NCBI RefSeq assembly: GCF_028656935.1
Contig: NZ_JAMDGZ010000048.1
Span: 177,513 to 241,512 of the forward strand
DNA from: Pseudomonas rubra
Lineage (GTDB): Bacteria > Pseudomonadota > Gammaproteobacteria > Pseudomonadales > Pseudomonadaceae
Direction: 5' to 3'
DNA length: 64,000 bases
Under the pieces are notes generated by a model that saw only the letters and a program-made list of their open reading frames with translations, did not search any database and was not told the DNA's origin. The position numbers were made by a program, and so were the translations under genes. Of this stretch, positions 1-8,287 are shown piece after piece; the first letter of the stretch is position 1, and every line of letters begins with the position of its first letter.

Positions 1-935
1 ACTCCGGCGCGCGTGGCGTCGAGGCTGTTGGCCACGGCCTCGCCGCGGATGTCCAGATCACCGGCGGAGCTCAGCTTGACTCCGTCGCGGCCGTCCACCT
101 GGACGGCGCCGACGCGCACCCCGGCGCCTTCAGCGGTGCTGACGATATTGATCCGCCCAGCCTGCATGGCGCCGAACAGACTGGCGTCAATGCGTTGCTC
201 CTGGGTGAGGCTGCTCGGATCGACACTCAGGACCTTGCCAGTGGGGTAGTCCAGCTGGTTACGGCCGACGGTCACATTCAACTGGTCGAGAGCCGTGAGC
301 TCGCCCTTGCTGTCGATGCGTGGTGCGATCAGGTTGATCGAGCCTTCGGCATTGCGTAGACCGCCTCCGTGGATATCTAACTGGCCCCGGGTGTCCTGAG
401 TGTTGAGACCCTGCAGTTTGCCGTCCTGGAGTTCCGGGCGACCGACCACCAGGCTGGCGTTGGGGGTGTTGATGAAGCTGCCGCCATTGACCGAGATGCC
501 GTTGGGGTTGGCCAGCACGAAATCGGCGGCGCGGCCGAAGATTTCCTGGGCGCCATTGAGTTGTGAGGCGTTGCGGCTGATTACTTCGTTGAGAATCACG
601 CTGGCCGCCTGGCCGTGGAGTTGCTGGTTGGCCGCCAGTTGCCCGGCCAGTTGCGACTGCCCGGCCTGCAGGGCGTTGTTCAGGACCACGCCTTGTTGCC
701 CGACGTTGTAGTCGAGGAACTGGTTGTGGGACAGGCCACCGGTATTAGGCGCGACAATGTTGACGATGGGTACGCCGCCCTGGTTTTGCAGGATCGGGAT
801 GCCACCGGGGCCTTCGACCACGGTGATGCCGTCGGCCACGGCCAGAGGCAGATGGGACGCTAGCAGCAGGCTGGCGATGGTCCAGCGTAATGTGCCCTGG
901 GGTGAAAGGTTGAATCTATAAGTGTTGTCAGACAT
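1..935 (-). CDS. TpsA-type haemagglutinin/CdiA-like exoprotein, N-terminal part (cut by window edge)
   Basis: N-terminal 311 residues of a large secreted protein of the two-partner (type Vb) pathway; the frame is open to the window edge, so the repeat region and C-terminus are missing. A signal peptide ends at about residue 34 (AVA before DG). The TPS secretion domain follows, with GLSHNQF..YNV at about 67-78 and the NPNGI signature at 143-147, as in FhaB, HxuA and CdiA N-termini. It lies about 100 bases downstream of its TpsB partner on the same strand, so the two are probably one operon. Whether it is an adhesin, a haemolysin-like protein or a contact-dependent toxin cannot be decided without the C-terminus. 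The ATG start sits directly before the signal peptide. Confidence 0.85.
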   Translation of the reverse strand, partial: MSDNTYRFNLSPQGTLRWTIASLLLASHLPLAVADGITVVEGPGGIPILQNQGGVPIVNIVAPNTGGLSHNQFLDYNVGQQGVVLNNALQAGQSQLAGQLAANQQLHGQAASVILNEVISRNASQLNGAQEIFGRAADFVLANPNGISVNGGSFINTPNASLVVGRPELQDGKLQGLNTQDTRGQLDIHGGGLRNAEGSINLIAPRIDSKGELTALDQLNVTVGRNQLDYPTGKVLSVDPSSLTQEQRIDASLFGAMQAGRINIVSTAEGAGVRVGAVQVDGRDGVKLSSAGDLDIRGEAVANSLDATRAG

Positions 936-1036
936 GTGAATCTCGTTCTGAGTGGTTAAGCCTGGCATTGCTCTATCGGGTGCAGAACTTAATGGCGCTC
1001 AGGTTCGTCGTTGGTTTCAGGCTAATCAGTGGTGGT

Positions 1037-2761
1037 TTAAATTTGCAAGCTGAACCTGGCCAGCCAGACTTCCGGCTCCGTGCGAAAGCCCTGCGGGGTG
1101 GTGAGGCTGCGTTGGTAATCCAGGTCGACCTGGAGTTTTTTCCACGCCAGGTTGAGGCCCAGGCTGGCACCGTCGAGATGGCGGCTCTGGGCGCCGTGCT
1201 CGGCCTTGATCCAGCCGTTGTCCAGGCCCAGGCGTGGGGTGATCTTGACCGGCAGGTCGCTGTTCAGGGGCAGGCGCAGGGTGTTGCGCCAGACCCCGCC
1301 GATGGCGCCGGAGGCACTGTTTACGCGGTAGCCGCGGACCGCCGAATCGTCGGTGCCCAACAGTTGCTCGATAGCCGGCAACGGGTCCGGGCTGTATTGC
1401 AGGGACAACTGGCTCTGCCACTGCCAGCGCTGTGCGCCCCACTGGCCATTGCGCCACTGGCTCAGACCTGCGCGGTACTTGCGAAATTGCGCCTGGGGCA
1501 GGTTGCGCTGCACCTGCTGCGAATCACGGTCGGCACCGAACCAGGTCAGGCCCTGGGCGTAATTGACATCCAGGTTCCATACCGCGCTGTTGAGCCAGAA
1601 CAGGTTGAGCCCGGCCTCGGCCACGGTCAGGGTCGGGCTCTGGATCTGCAGGTGGGCTTTTTGCAGGTAGCTGTCGACGTCCTTGTAAGCCAGTTGCAGG
1701 CTGGCGCTGAGCTGGTGGCTCTGGTCGCGCCACAGCACCCGGTCGGCGCGGCCGCTGACCATGTCGGTGCGGCCGCTGTTGTACAGAGTGGTGCGGGCCA
1801 GCTTGAGCGGGGCGCGGTATTCGGCGTGGCTGGCGAACAGGCTGTAGGTCCAGTAACCGTAGGGCACCGAGTAGAACAGGCTGCTGCTGCGGCTGTAGCG
1901 CGGGCCGTGGTTGAGGGTATCGCTGTAGTTCAGGTTCAGCGCGTCGTTGATGTGCAACGGGCTGTCCAGATTGAGGTTGATCGACTGCCGGTCGCGGCCG
2001 GTGCCGGCGCTGCCGAGGTTATCCACTCCCAGCCCGAGGCCCCAGCGCCCGGCGCTGCTGCGCGAACGCAGGATGATCCGCGAGGCACCGGGCTGGCTGC
2101 CTGGGGCGATGTCGGCGGTCAGGTCCAGGGAGCGCAGGCGGTTCAGTTGATCCAGGCCCTGCTCAAGGTCTCGCAGGTTCAGGGGCTTGCCGAGCATGCC
2201 CGGGAAAGCCCCGCCCAAGGAGACTGGCAGACTCTGGTCGGCCAGTTCGACGGCTTCGACGTAGCCTTCTTCCACCAGGATATCCAGGCTGTGGCCGGCA
2301 GCCGGGGTGCTGGCCAGGTAGGGGCGGCTGGCGATGTAGCCGGCCTCGACATAGAGACGGGTGATGGCTGCCAGCAGCTGGTTGATCTGATTGACCCCCA
2401 TGCACGGTGCCACGTACGGCTTGATGTAGTCATTTATCCGGGTCTTGGCGAACAGACTGACGCCACCGATGCGGGTGCCGCTCAGGGGCCAGCAGCGGCT
2501 GTCGCTGGCGGTCTGTTTCGGCAGGGTGGGCGTGGCCGGGGTGCTGCTGAAGCTGCCGCGCTGCATCTGCCGCTGGCGCTGCTCCAGTTGCAACTGCTGC
2601 ACGTCTCGTTGTTGCTGTTGTTGCAAACGTAGGGTCTCTTGGCCGGAAAGGAAGCCGTCGGCATGCGCTGGCGCGATATGCAACAGGCCCAGTAATGACC
2701 CGAGGCATAAAGTACGGACGCTGGAGAAAAAGGGGTGTTCAGTGCGTAATGAATGGTGCAC
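1037..2761 (-). CDS. TpsB outer-membrane transporter (ShlB/FhaC/CdiB family)
   Basis: Omp85-superfamily pore that exports the neighbouring TpsA protein across the outer membrane. At 574 aa it is the usual length. A signal peptide ends near residue 34 (AHA before DG). A Gln-rich segment (about 45-68) stands where FhaC has its plug helix and linker. A POTRA_2 domain follows (about 92-165), flanked by Cys90 and Cys120, which could form a disulfide. The rest is a predicted beta-barrel with the VRGY motif at 475-478 (loop L6 of Omp85 proteins) and a C-terminal strand ending in Ile. Family membership is clear; substrate specificity is inferred from the adjacent tpsA. Confidence 0.92.
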   Translation of the reverse strand: MHHSLRTEHPFFSSVRTLCLGSLLGLLHIAPAHADGFLSGQETLRLQQQQQRDVQQLQLEQRQRQMQRGSFSSTPATPTLPKQTASDSRCWPLSGTRIGGVSLFAKTRINDYIKPYVAPCMGVNQINQLLAAITRLYVEAGYIASRPYLASTPAAGHSLDILVEEGYVEAVELADQSLPVSLGGAFPGMLGKPLNLRDLEQGLDQLNRLRSLDLTADIAPGSQPGASRIILRSRSSAGRWGLGLGVDNLGSAGTGRDRQSINLNLDSPLHINDALNLNYSDTLNHGPRYSRSSSLFYSVPYGYWTYSLFASHAEYRAPLKLARTTLYNSGRTDMVSGRADRVLWRDQSHQLSASLQLAYKDVDSYLQKAHLQIQSPTLTVAEAGLNLFWLNSAVWNLDVNYAQGLTWFGADRDSQQVQRNLPQAQFRKYRAGLSQWRNGQWGAQRWQWQSQLSLQYSPDPLPAIEQLLGTDDSAVRGYRVNSASGAIGGVWRNTLRLPLNSDLPVKITPRLGLDNGWIKAEHGAQSRHLDGASLGLNLAWKKLQVDLDYQRSLTTPQGFRTEPEVWLARFSLQI

Positions 2762-3126
2762 TTGGCATCCTTATGGTTAACAGGACTCAATGCGTATAGA
2801 TGATCTACGAAAGGCGGGATCGACTAGTGATTATGGCGTTAGTGCCGTTCTATGAGCATTGAGACTCACCGGTATAGTATCGAGTAACTGGGCTTAAATT
2901 TACGAAATGCAAACTTCTGACTTAGTGCCGTAGCAACCAATATCATTTAGGGGTGGCAAACGAACTGGACTCGTCGAGGGATAGACGTTAAAGCGAAGGT
3001 TAAAATTAGTTAGCCGGTTGGTTTTGATAGAGCAAAAACCTGAGGGGAAAATCTGATGCTTACGTAGAGCCTAGATGTGTTGTAACCACTACGAATGCAA
3101 TAACCCCAAGGAGTGTAACACAGCGA
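2762..3126. other. Intergenic region upstream of the TPS operon
   Basis: No convincing gene is seen in this 365-base stretch. It is richer in A and T than the flanking genes. It should carry the promoter of the tpsB-tpsA pair, but no confident promoter hexamers or operator could be picked out by eye. Confidence 0.5.
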
Positions 3127-3384
3127 TGTAGTGGTCAACTAATCCCGGACACTGCGTTAAGTTTTCCCTCTGCAACAGCGGGCGGCAGCCCGCCATTGAA
3201 TTGATGTGGCCTTTGCCAGTGAAGCACTCATGTAGCCCACGGACGGTAGCCTTGGTCGAGCGCCAGGCTAGCGGCTTCACGCTTGAATTCTGGGGTAAAG
3301 GTACGACGTTGCTTGGTCATCAGACACCTCTCTATGGCGAGCATTCTCGCCTAAATGGGTGTCCGGTTTCATTAGACCACTACA
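3127..3384 (-). mobile_element. Internally deleted IS3-family element (258 bp)
   Basis: The two ends form imperfect 26-base inverted repeats: both read TGTAGTGGTC, eight variable bases, then CCGGACAC. Inside, on the minus strand, an ATG at 3320 opens a frame MTKQRRTFTPEFKREA...LALDQGY, the start of an IS3-type OrfA. After 30 residues comes a TGA, and the same frame continues as HWQRPHQFNGGLPPAVAEGK..., the C-terminal end of an IS3-type OrfB (integrase core tail), stopping inside the end repeat. About 1 kb of transposase has therefore been lost. No convincing target-site duplication was seen. It cannot move alone but could be mobilised in trans by a full copy. Confidence 0.8.
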
Positions 3385-3425
3385 AAGCAGAGTTGCGGCC
3401 GGCGCAACTGGAGGAAGGAAGATCG

Positions 3426-3465
3426 CGCTGACGAAGGGAGCCAGTGGCGGCCCCCTTCGTCAGCG
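3426..3465. terminator. glmS: Strong hairpin downstream of glmS
   Basis: CGCTGACGAAGGG pairs perfectly with CCCTTCGTCAGCG around a 14-base loop. It lies about 65 bases past the glmS stop. A T-run follows only on the plus strand (ACAGTTTTAATT), so as a glmS terminator it lacks a U-tract; it may instead shield glmS from plus-strand transcription or come from insertions at this site. Confidence 0.5.
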
Positions 3466-3499
3466 ACAGTTTTAATTACGGATCGACAGATTTAATTCG

Positions 3500-3566
3500 C
3501 AAAAACCAAAGGATCTGACAGCAACTATCGTTACTCGACAGTCACCGATTTCGCCAGATTACGCGG
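3500..3566 (-). other. attTn7 region (glmS 3' end and downstream insertion point)
   Basis: In pseudomonads and enterics TnsD of Tn7 binds the last ~35 bases of glmS and directs insertion about 25 bases beyond the stop codon, here near position 3506. The glmS end is intact and no Tn7 end is present, so the site looks empty. The call is based on position relative to glmS, not on a separate sequence match. Confidence 0.65.
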
Positions 3567-5366
3567 CTGGTCGACGTCGGTGCCCTTGAGCACGGCAACG
3601 TAGTACGACAGCAACTGCAGCGGAATGGTGTAGAGGATCGGTGCCAGAGCATCAATGATGTGCGGCACGGCGATCACGTGGGTACCTTCACCATTGCTCA
3701 TGCCAGCCTGCTCGTCGGCGAAGACGATCAGCTCGCCGCCACGGGCACGGACTTCCTGCAGGTTGGACTTGAGCTTCTCCAGCAGTTCGTTGTTCGGCGC
3801 CACGGTGACCACTGGCATGTCGCTGTCGACCAGGGCCAGCGGGCCGTGCTTGAGCTCACCGGCTGGGTAGGCTTCAGCGTGGATGTAGGAGATCTCTTTA
3901 AGCTTCAGAGCACCTTCCATCGCGACCGGGAACTGCGCGCCGCGCCCCAGGAACAGGGTGTGGTGCTTGTCGGCGAACAACTCGGCGGTCTTCTCGACGA
4001 TGGCATCCATGGCCAGGGCTTCGCCCAGGCGGGTTGGCAGGCGACGCAGTTCCTCGACCAGCTCGGCCTCGACACCGACGGCCAAGGTGCCACGCACCTG
4101 ACCCAGGGACAGGGTCAGCAGCATCAGCGATACCAGCTGGGTGGTGAAGGCCTTGGTCGAGGCGACGCCGATTTCCGGGCCAGCCTGGGTCAGCAGGGTC
4201 AGGTCCGACTCGCGCACCAGCGAGCTGATGCCGACGTTGCAGATCGCCAGGCTACCGAGGAAGCCCAGTTCCTTGGCGTTACGCAGTGCGGCCAGGGTGT
4301 CGGCGGTTTCACCGGACTGGGAGATCGAGACGAACAGGGTATCAGGCTGCACCACCACCTTGCGGTAGCGGAACTCGCTGGCGACTTCGACCTGGCAAGG
4401 AATACCGGCCAGGCTTTCCAGCCAGTAACGGGCAACCATGCCGGCGTGGTAGCTGGTACCGCAGGCAACGATCTGCACGTTGCGTACCTTGGCGAACAGC
4501 CCGGCAGCTTGCGGGCCAAAGGCCTGAACCATGACGTGGTCTTTGCCCAGGCGACCTTCCAGGGTGCGTTGCACCACGGTTGGCTGCTCGTGGATTTCCT
4601 TGAGCATGAAGTGGCGGTAGGCGCCCTTGTCAGCGGCTTCGGCACCTTCGTGGTACTGCACGGTTTCACGCTGGACAGCAGTGCCGACGACGTCCCAGAT
4701 GGTCACCTGGTCGCGGCGGATTTCGGCGATATCGCCCTCTTCCAGGTACATGAAGCGGTCGGTGACCTGGCGCAGGGCCAACTGGTCGGAGGCCAGGAAG
4801 TTCTCGCCGTGGCCCAGACCGATCACCAGCGGGCTGCCGCTGCGGGCGGCCAGCAAGCGGTCAGGCTGCTTCGCGCTGATCACGGCCAGGCCATAGGCAC
4901 CATGCAGTTGCTTGACCGTGGCCTTGAGCGCATCAGCCAAGTCAGGCACGGACTTGAGGGTGTGCGCCAGCAGGTGAACGATCACCTCGGTATCGGTCTC
5001 GGAGCTGAAGACGTAACCCAGGCCCTTGAGCTGTTCGCGCAGCGCTTCGTGGTTCTCGATGATGCCGTTGTGCACCACCGCCAGTTCATGGCCGGAGAAA
5101 TGCGGGTGAGCGTTATGCTCGGTTGGCGCGCCATGGGTGGCCCAACGGGTGTGGGCGATACCCAGGTTGCCGGCCAGCGGTTCAGCGGCAACGGCAGCTT
5201 CAAGTTCGCTGACCTTGCCGATGCGGCGGCGGCGTTCGAGGTTGCCCTGCTGGGTAAAGACGGCCAGACCTGCGCTGTCGTAGCCGCGGTACTCGAGGCG
5301 CTTGAGGCCTTCGATCAGAATGGTTGTGATGTTACGTTCGGCGACGGCACCAACGATTCCACACAT
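3531..5366 (-). CDS. glmS: Glutamine--fructose-6-phosphate aminotransferase (isomerizing)
   Basis: Makes glucosamine-6-phosphate from fructose-6-phosphate and glutamine, the first committed step to UDP-GlcNAc for peptidoglycan and LPS. The 611-aa product begins MCGIVGA; after Met removal Cys2 is the N-terminal nucleophile of the class II glutamine amidotransferase domain (about 1-240). Two SIS sugar-isomerase domains follow, including the GVASTKAFTTQ stretch, and the family C-terminus LAKSVTVE. Its ATG overlaps the stop of the upstream DeoR-type gene by one base (TAATG), so the two are translationally coupled. The 3' end is the usual Tn7 target. Confidence 0.98.
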   Translation of the reverse strand: MCGIVGAVAERNITTILIEGLKRLEYRGYDSAGLAVFTQQGNLERRRRIGKVSELEAAVAAEPLAGNLGIAHTRWATHGAPTEHNAHPHFSGHELAVVHNGIIENHEALREQLKGLGYVFSSETDTEVIVHLLAHTLKSVPDLADALKATVKQLHGAYGLAVISAKQPDRLLAARSGSPLVIGLGHGENFLASDQLALRQVTDRFMYLEEGDIAEIRRDQVTIWDVVGTAVQRETVQYHEGAEAADKGAYRHFMLKEIHEQPTVVQRTLEGRLGKDHVMVQAFGPQAAGLFAKVRNVQIVACGTSYHAGMVARYWLESLAGIPCQVEVASEFRYRKVVVQPDTLFVSISQSGETADTLAALRNAKELGFLGSLAICNVGISSLVRESDLTLLTQAGPEIGVASTKAFTTQLVSLMLLTLSLGQVRGTLAVGVEAELVEELRRLPTRLGEALAMDAIVEKTAELFADKHHTLFLGRGAQFPVAMEGALKLKEISYIHAEAYPAGELKHGPLALVDSDMPVVTVAPNNELLEKLKSNLQEVRARGGELIVFADEQAGMSNGEGTHVIAVPHIIDALAPILYTIPLQLLSYYVAVLKGTDVDQPRNLAKSVTVE

Positions 5367-6145
5367 TAGTTATGCTCCTGGGTGATAGCGGCGCAAATCA
5401 CGTTGATGCCGCGGGCTTCAATCTGTTCGCGTGCCTCAGTGGGCAGGCGTTCATCAGTAATAAGGGTGTTGACGCTGCCCCAAGGCAGTTCAAGGTTGGG
5501 GATCTTGCGCCCGACCTTGTCGGACTCGACCATGACGATCACTTCGCGGGCGACTTCAGCCATCACCCGGCTCAGGCCCAGCAGTTCGTTGAACGTGGTG
5601 GTGCCGCGCGCCAGGTCGATGCCATCGGCGCCAATGAACAGTTGGTCGAAGTCGTATGAGCGTAGTACCTGCTCGGCCACCTGGCCCTGGAAGGACTCCG
5701 AATGCGGGTCCCAGGTGCCACCTGTCATCAACAGCACCGGTTCGTGTTCCAACTCGCTGAGGGCGCGGGCCACGTTCAAGGAGTTGGTCATCACCACCAG
5801 ACCTGGTTGATGACCAAGCTGCGGGATCATCGCGGCAGTCGTGCTGCCACTGTCAATGATGATCCGTGCGTGTTCGCGGATGCGACCCACGGCGGCTTTG
5901 GCGATCGCCTGCTTGTACAGGGAAACCGGCTGGCCCTGATCGGTAAACAGCTCCTGCGGCAGGGTCACTGCACCACCATAGCGGCGCAACAACAGCCCGT
6001 TGGCTTCGAGGGCAGCCAGGTCCTTGCGGATGGTAACTTCCGACGTTTCGAAACGCTTGGCCAGGGCATCGACGCTCACCTCACCCTGCTCATTGAGCAA
6101 AGCCAGGATGTTATGACGTCGTTGGGGAGTGTTACGTTTCGACAT
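5366..6145 (-). CDS. glmR: DeoR-family transcriptional regulator upstream of glmS (GlmR type)
   Basis: A 259-aa DeoR-family protein with an N-terminal HTH (about 5-57, with VTIRKDLAALE as recognition helix) and a DeoRC sugar-phosphate sensor domain (IDSGSTTAAMI). Position and coupling to glmS match the amino-sugar regulator GlmR known from P. aeruginosa, which suggests control of glmS by an amino-sugar phosphate. I chose the ATG giving MSKRNTPQRR; an in-frame TTG 39 bases upstream has no family-like sequence and overlaps a likely operator. The regulator identity is inferred from family and context. Confidence 0.85.
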   Translation of the reverse strand: MSKRNTPQRRHNILALLNEQGEVSVDALAKRFETSEVTIRKDLAALEANGLLLRRYGGAVTLPQELFTDQGQPVSLYKQAIAKAAVGRIREHARIIIDSGSTTAAMIPQLGHQPGLVVMTNSLNVARALSELEHEPVLLMTGGTWDPHSESFQGQVAEQVLRSYDFDQLFIGADGIDLARGTTTFNELLGLSRVMAEVAREVIVMVESDKVGRKIPNLELPWGSVNTLITDERLPTEAREQIEARGINVICAAITQEHN

Positions 6146-6150
6146 GGCGT

Positions 6151-6171
6151 CTTTAAGTTTCGTTTCGAAAG
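6151..6171 (-). promoter_or_regulatory. Possible DeoR-type operator ahead of glmR
   Basis: Just upstream of the glmR ATG the plus strand reads AAGTTTCGTTTCGAAAG: a direct TTTCG repeat plus the palindrome TTTCGAAA. DeoR-family proteins commonly bind such TTTCG-rich repeats. An autoregulatory site is plausible but is only inference. Confidence 0.35.
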
Positions 6172-6262
6172 ATAATGACGCCAATCAAAACCTATAGCGG
6201 CCGATGCGTCAAGGGTGCTCGGAAAAAATCCTTCTGTGAATAACGTTCCCCATGACAGCGGT

Positions 6263-6298
6263 TTATCCACACAACGAAAAAAGGCCGACTTATACACA
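6263..6298. other. Two DnaA-box matches between glmR and glmU
   Basis: TTATCCACA at 6263 and TTATACACA at 6290 both fit TTATNCACA exactly. The second lies in the loop of the glmU terminator hairpin. These are the leftmost perfect boxes seen in the window. Confidence 0.6.
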
Positions 6299-6316
6299 AT
6301 CCAGTCGGCCTTTCTG
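6274..6316 (-). terminator. glmU: Rho-independent terminator after glmU
   Basis: AAAGGCCGACT pairs with AGTCGGCCTTT around a 12-base loop and is followed on the minus strand by a T-run. It starts about 20 bases past the glmU stop. The mirrored A/T flanks could let it work in both directions. Confidence 0.85.
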
Positions 6317-6332
6317 TTCAGCTGTGGGTAAC

Positions 6333-7700
6333 TCAGCTCTTCTTGATCTTCTCTGGCCGCTTCCAGCCATCGATGTTGCGCTGACGCGCCCGACCAACCG
6401 CCAGTTGTGCCGCTTCAACATTCTGGGTGATGGTCGAACCCGCTGCAGTGGTAGCCCCATCAAGGATATCCACAGGCGCGACCAGAGAGTTGTTCGAGCC
6501 GATGAACACATCCGCGCCGAGCACCGTCTTGAACTTGTTGGCGCCGTCGTAATTGCAGGTGATGGTGCCGGCACCGATGTTGGTACGCGCACCTACCTCG
6601 GCATCGCCCAGGTAGGTCAGGTGACCGGCCTTGGCGCCTTCACCCAGATGGGCGTTCTTGAGCTCGACAAAGTTACCCACATGGGCGCGCGCCTCGAGCA
6701 CACTGCCTGGACGCAGGCGGGCAAACGGGCCGGCATCGCTGCCTTCGCCCATGATCGCGCCTTCCAGGTGGCTGTTGGCCTTGACCACCACGCCTTTGCG
6801 CAAGGTGCTGTTCTTGATCACGCAGTTCGGGCCGATGACCACGTCGTCTTCGATTACCACGCGTCCTTCGAGAATCACGTTGATATCGATCAGCACATCG
6901 CGACCAACGGTTACGTCACCACGCACGTCGAAGCGCGCCGGGTCTCGCAGGGTCACACCCTGGGCCATCAGGCGACGGCCTTCACGCAGTTGATAGTGGC
7001 GCTCAAGCTCAGCCAGCTGGCGACGATCGTTGGCGCCCTGCACTTCCATCGGGTCCAGCGGCTGTTCGGTGGCGACCACCAGGCCATCGGCCACAGCCAT
7101 GGCGATGACGTCGGTAAGGTAGTACTCACCCTGGGCATTGTTGTTCGACAGGCGCCCCAACCAGTCTGCCAGGCGTGCGCCCGGGACAGCGAGAATGCCG
7201 GTGTTGCCTTCCTGGATGGCTTTCTGCGCGTCGCTGGCATCCTTGTGCTCGACGATCGCCGTCACCTGGCCCTGGCCATCGCGAACGATGCGGCCGTAAC
7301 CGGTCGGGTCATCCAGAGTCACGGTCAGCAGGCCGAGCTGCTGTGGCGTGACCTTGGCGAGCAAACGCTTGAGGGTATCGACTTCGATCAGTGGGACGTC
7401 GCCGTAGAGGATAAGCACGGTTTCGGCGCTCAGCGCCGGCAGGGCCTGGGCTACGGCATGGCCGGTACCCAGTTGCTTGTCCTGCAGGACGAAGTTCAGG
7501 TCATCGGCAGCCAGTCGCTCACGAACCAACTCCGCACCGTGCCCGATCACCACATGGATGCCCAGCGGCTGAAGCTGGCGGGCGCTGTGGATAACATGAC
7601 CGAGCATGGAGTCGCCGGCGACCGGATGCAGTACCTTGGGCAGCGCCGAGCGCATGCGGGTACCTTGGCCGGCGGCGAGAATAACGATATCGAGAGACAT
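6333..7700 (-). CDS. glmU: Bifunctional GlcN-1-P acetyltransferase / GlcNAc-1-P uridyltransferase
   Basis: Carries out the last two steps to UDP-GlcNAc: acetylation of GlcN-1-P, then uridylation. The 455-aa protein has the nucleotidyltransferase motif LAAGQGTRMRS..PK at 8-22 (Lys22 conserved), a Rossmann-like domain to about residue 230, and a C-terminal left-handed beta-helix acetyltransferase domain with hexapeptide repeats and the GAGTITCNYDG stretch. It is separated from glmR-glmS by its own terminator and from atpC by the atp terminator, so it is probably its own transcription unit. Confidence 0.98.
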   Translation of the reverse strand: MSLDIVILAAGQGTRMRSALPKVLHPVAGDSMLGHVIHSARQLQPLGIHVVIGHGAELVRERLAADDLNFVLQDKQLGTGHAVAQALPALSAETVLILYGDVPLIEVDTLKRLLAKVTPQQLGLLTVTLDDPTGYGRIVRDGQGQVTAIVEHKDASDAQKAIQEGNTGILAVPGARLADWLGRLSNNNAQGEYYLTDVIAMAVADGLVVATEQPLDPMEVQGANDRRQLAELERHYQLREGRRLMAQGVTLRDPARFDVRGDVTVGRDVLIDINVILEGRVVIEDDVVIGPNCVIKNSTLRKGVVVKANSHLEGAIMGEGSDAGPFARLRPGSVLEARAHVGNFVELKNAHLGEGAKAGHLTYLGDAEVGARTNIGAGTITCNYDGANKFKTVLGADVFIGSNNSLVAPVDILDGATTAAGSTITQNVEAAQLAVGRARQRNIDGWKRPEKIKKS

Positions 7701-7752
7701 TGACTGGCTACCAATCCTGAACGGTCAGCGCTGTGACCAAAAGAAGAAATTC

Positions 7753-7787
7753 GGAAAAAGAAAAAGGGTAGCCGAGGCTACCCTTTA
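7753..7787 (-). terminator. Rho-independent terminator of the atp operon
   Basis: On the minus strand AAAGGGTAGC, a short loop, GCTACCCTTT and then a run of T (TTTCTTTTTCC). It starts about 40 bases past the atpC stop and is the obvious end of the ATP synthase transcript. Confidence 0.88.
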
Positions 7788-7823
7788 ACTCAATCGCAAC
7801 AGAAGCAACCGGCGAGTGCCAGA

Positions 7824-8243
7824 TTACTTGCCTTTGCGCATTTGCTGGACGGTACGCAGCTGGGCTGCGGCCTCGGCCAGACGTGCGGCAGCGGCGCCGT
7901 AATCGAACTCCGCGCCTTTTTCGTTCAGGGCGTTCTCAGCAGCCTTGAGGGCATCCTGAGCCTGAGCTTCGTCCAGGTCAGCAGCACGTTGCACGGTATC
8001 GGCAAGCACCTTGACCATGTTCGGCTGGACCTCGAGGAAACCACCAGAGATGTAGAACACCTCTTGGGCGCCACCCTGCTTGGTCAGCGTGATCGGACCT
8101 GGCTTCAGATTAGTGATCAGCGGCGCGTGGCCTGGAGCGATACCAAGATCACCCAGGTTACCGTGCGCAACCACCATCTCGACCAGACCGGAGAAGATTT
8201 CTCCTTCCGCGCTGACGATATCGCAATGGACTGTCATAGCCAT
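7824..8243 (-). CDS. atpC: F1Fo ATP synthase subunit epsilon
   Basis: Central-stalk subunit of F1, which couples rotation and inhibits ATP hydrolysis. The 139-aa product has the N-terminal beta-sandwich (TVHCDIVSAEGEIFSG, GDLGIAPGHAPLIT) and a C-terminal helical hairpin (about 85-139). It is the last gene of the operon, followed by a terminator. A second in-frame ATG lies two codons in (MAM); the first was kept because of the upstream GAGG. Confidence 0.97.
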   Translation of the reverse strand: MAMTVHCDIVSAEGEIFSGLVEMVVAHGNLGDLGIAPGHAPLITNLKPGPITLTKQGGAQEVFYISGGFLEVQPNMVKVLADTVQRAADLDEAQAQDALKAAENALNEKGAEFDYGAAAARLAEAAAQLRTVQQMRKGK

Positions 8244-8287
8244 CTGCTTGCCTCAACCTGATTAGCGCCCCTTGCGGGGCGCCGGGA

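Noticed and set aside
968..2632. A 554-codon open frame opposite the TpsB gene
   Set aside because: Antisense shadow; the opposite strand encodes a complete TpsB with signal peptide and POTRA domain.
3089..3280. A 63-codon minus-strand frame over the IS remnant
   Set aside because: It is a different frame from the recognisable transposase pieces and crosses the left end of the element.
3500..3530. Possible Tn7 insertion downstream of glmS
   Set aside because: No Tn7 end sequence or tns genes are present; the nearby element is an IS3-type remnant with different ends.
3660..5369. A 569-codon open frame on the plus strand opposite glmS
   Set aside because: Antisense shadow of glmS; composition is His/Gln/Val-rich mirror sequence without domains.
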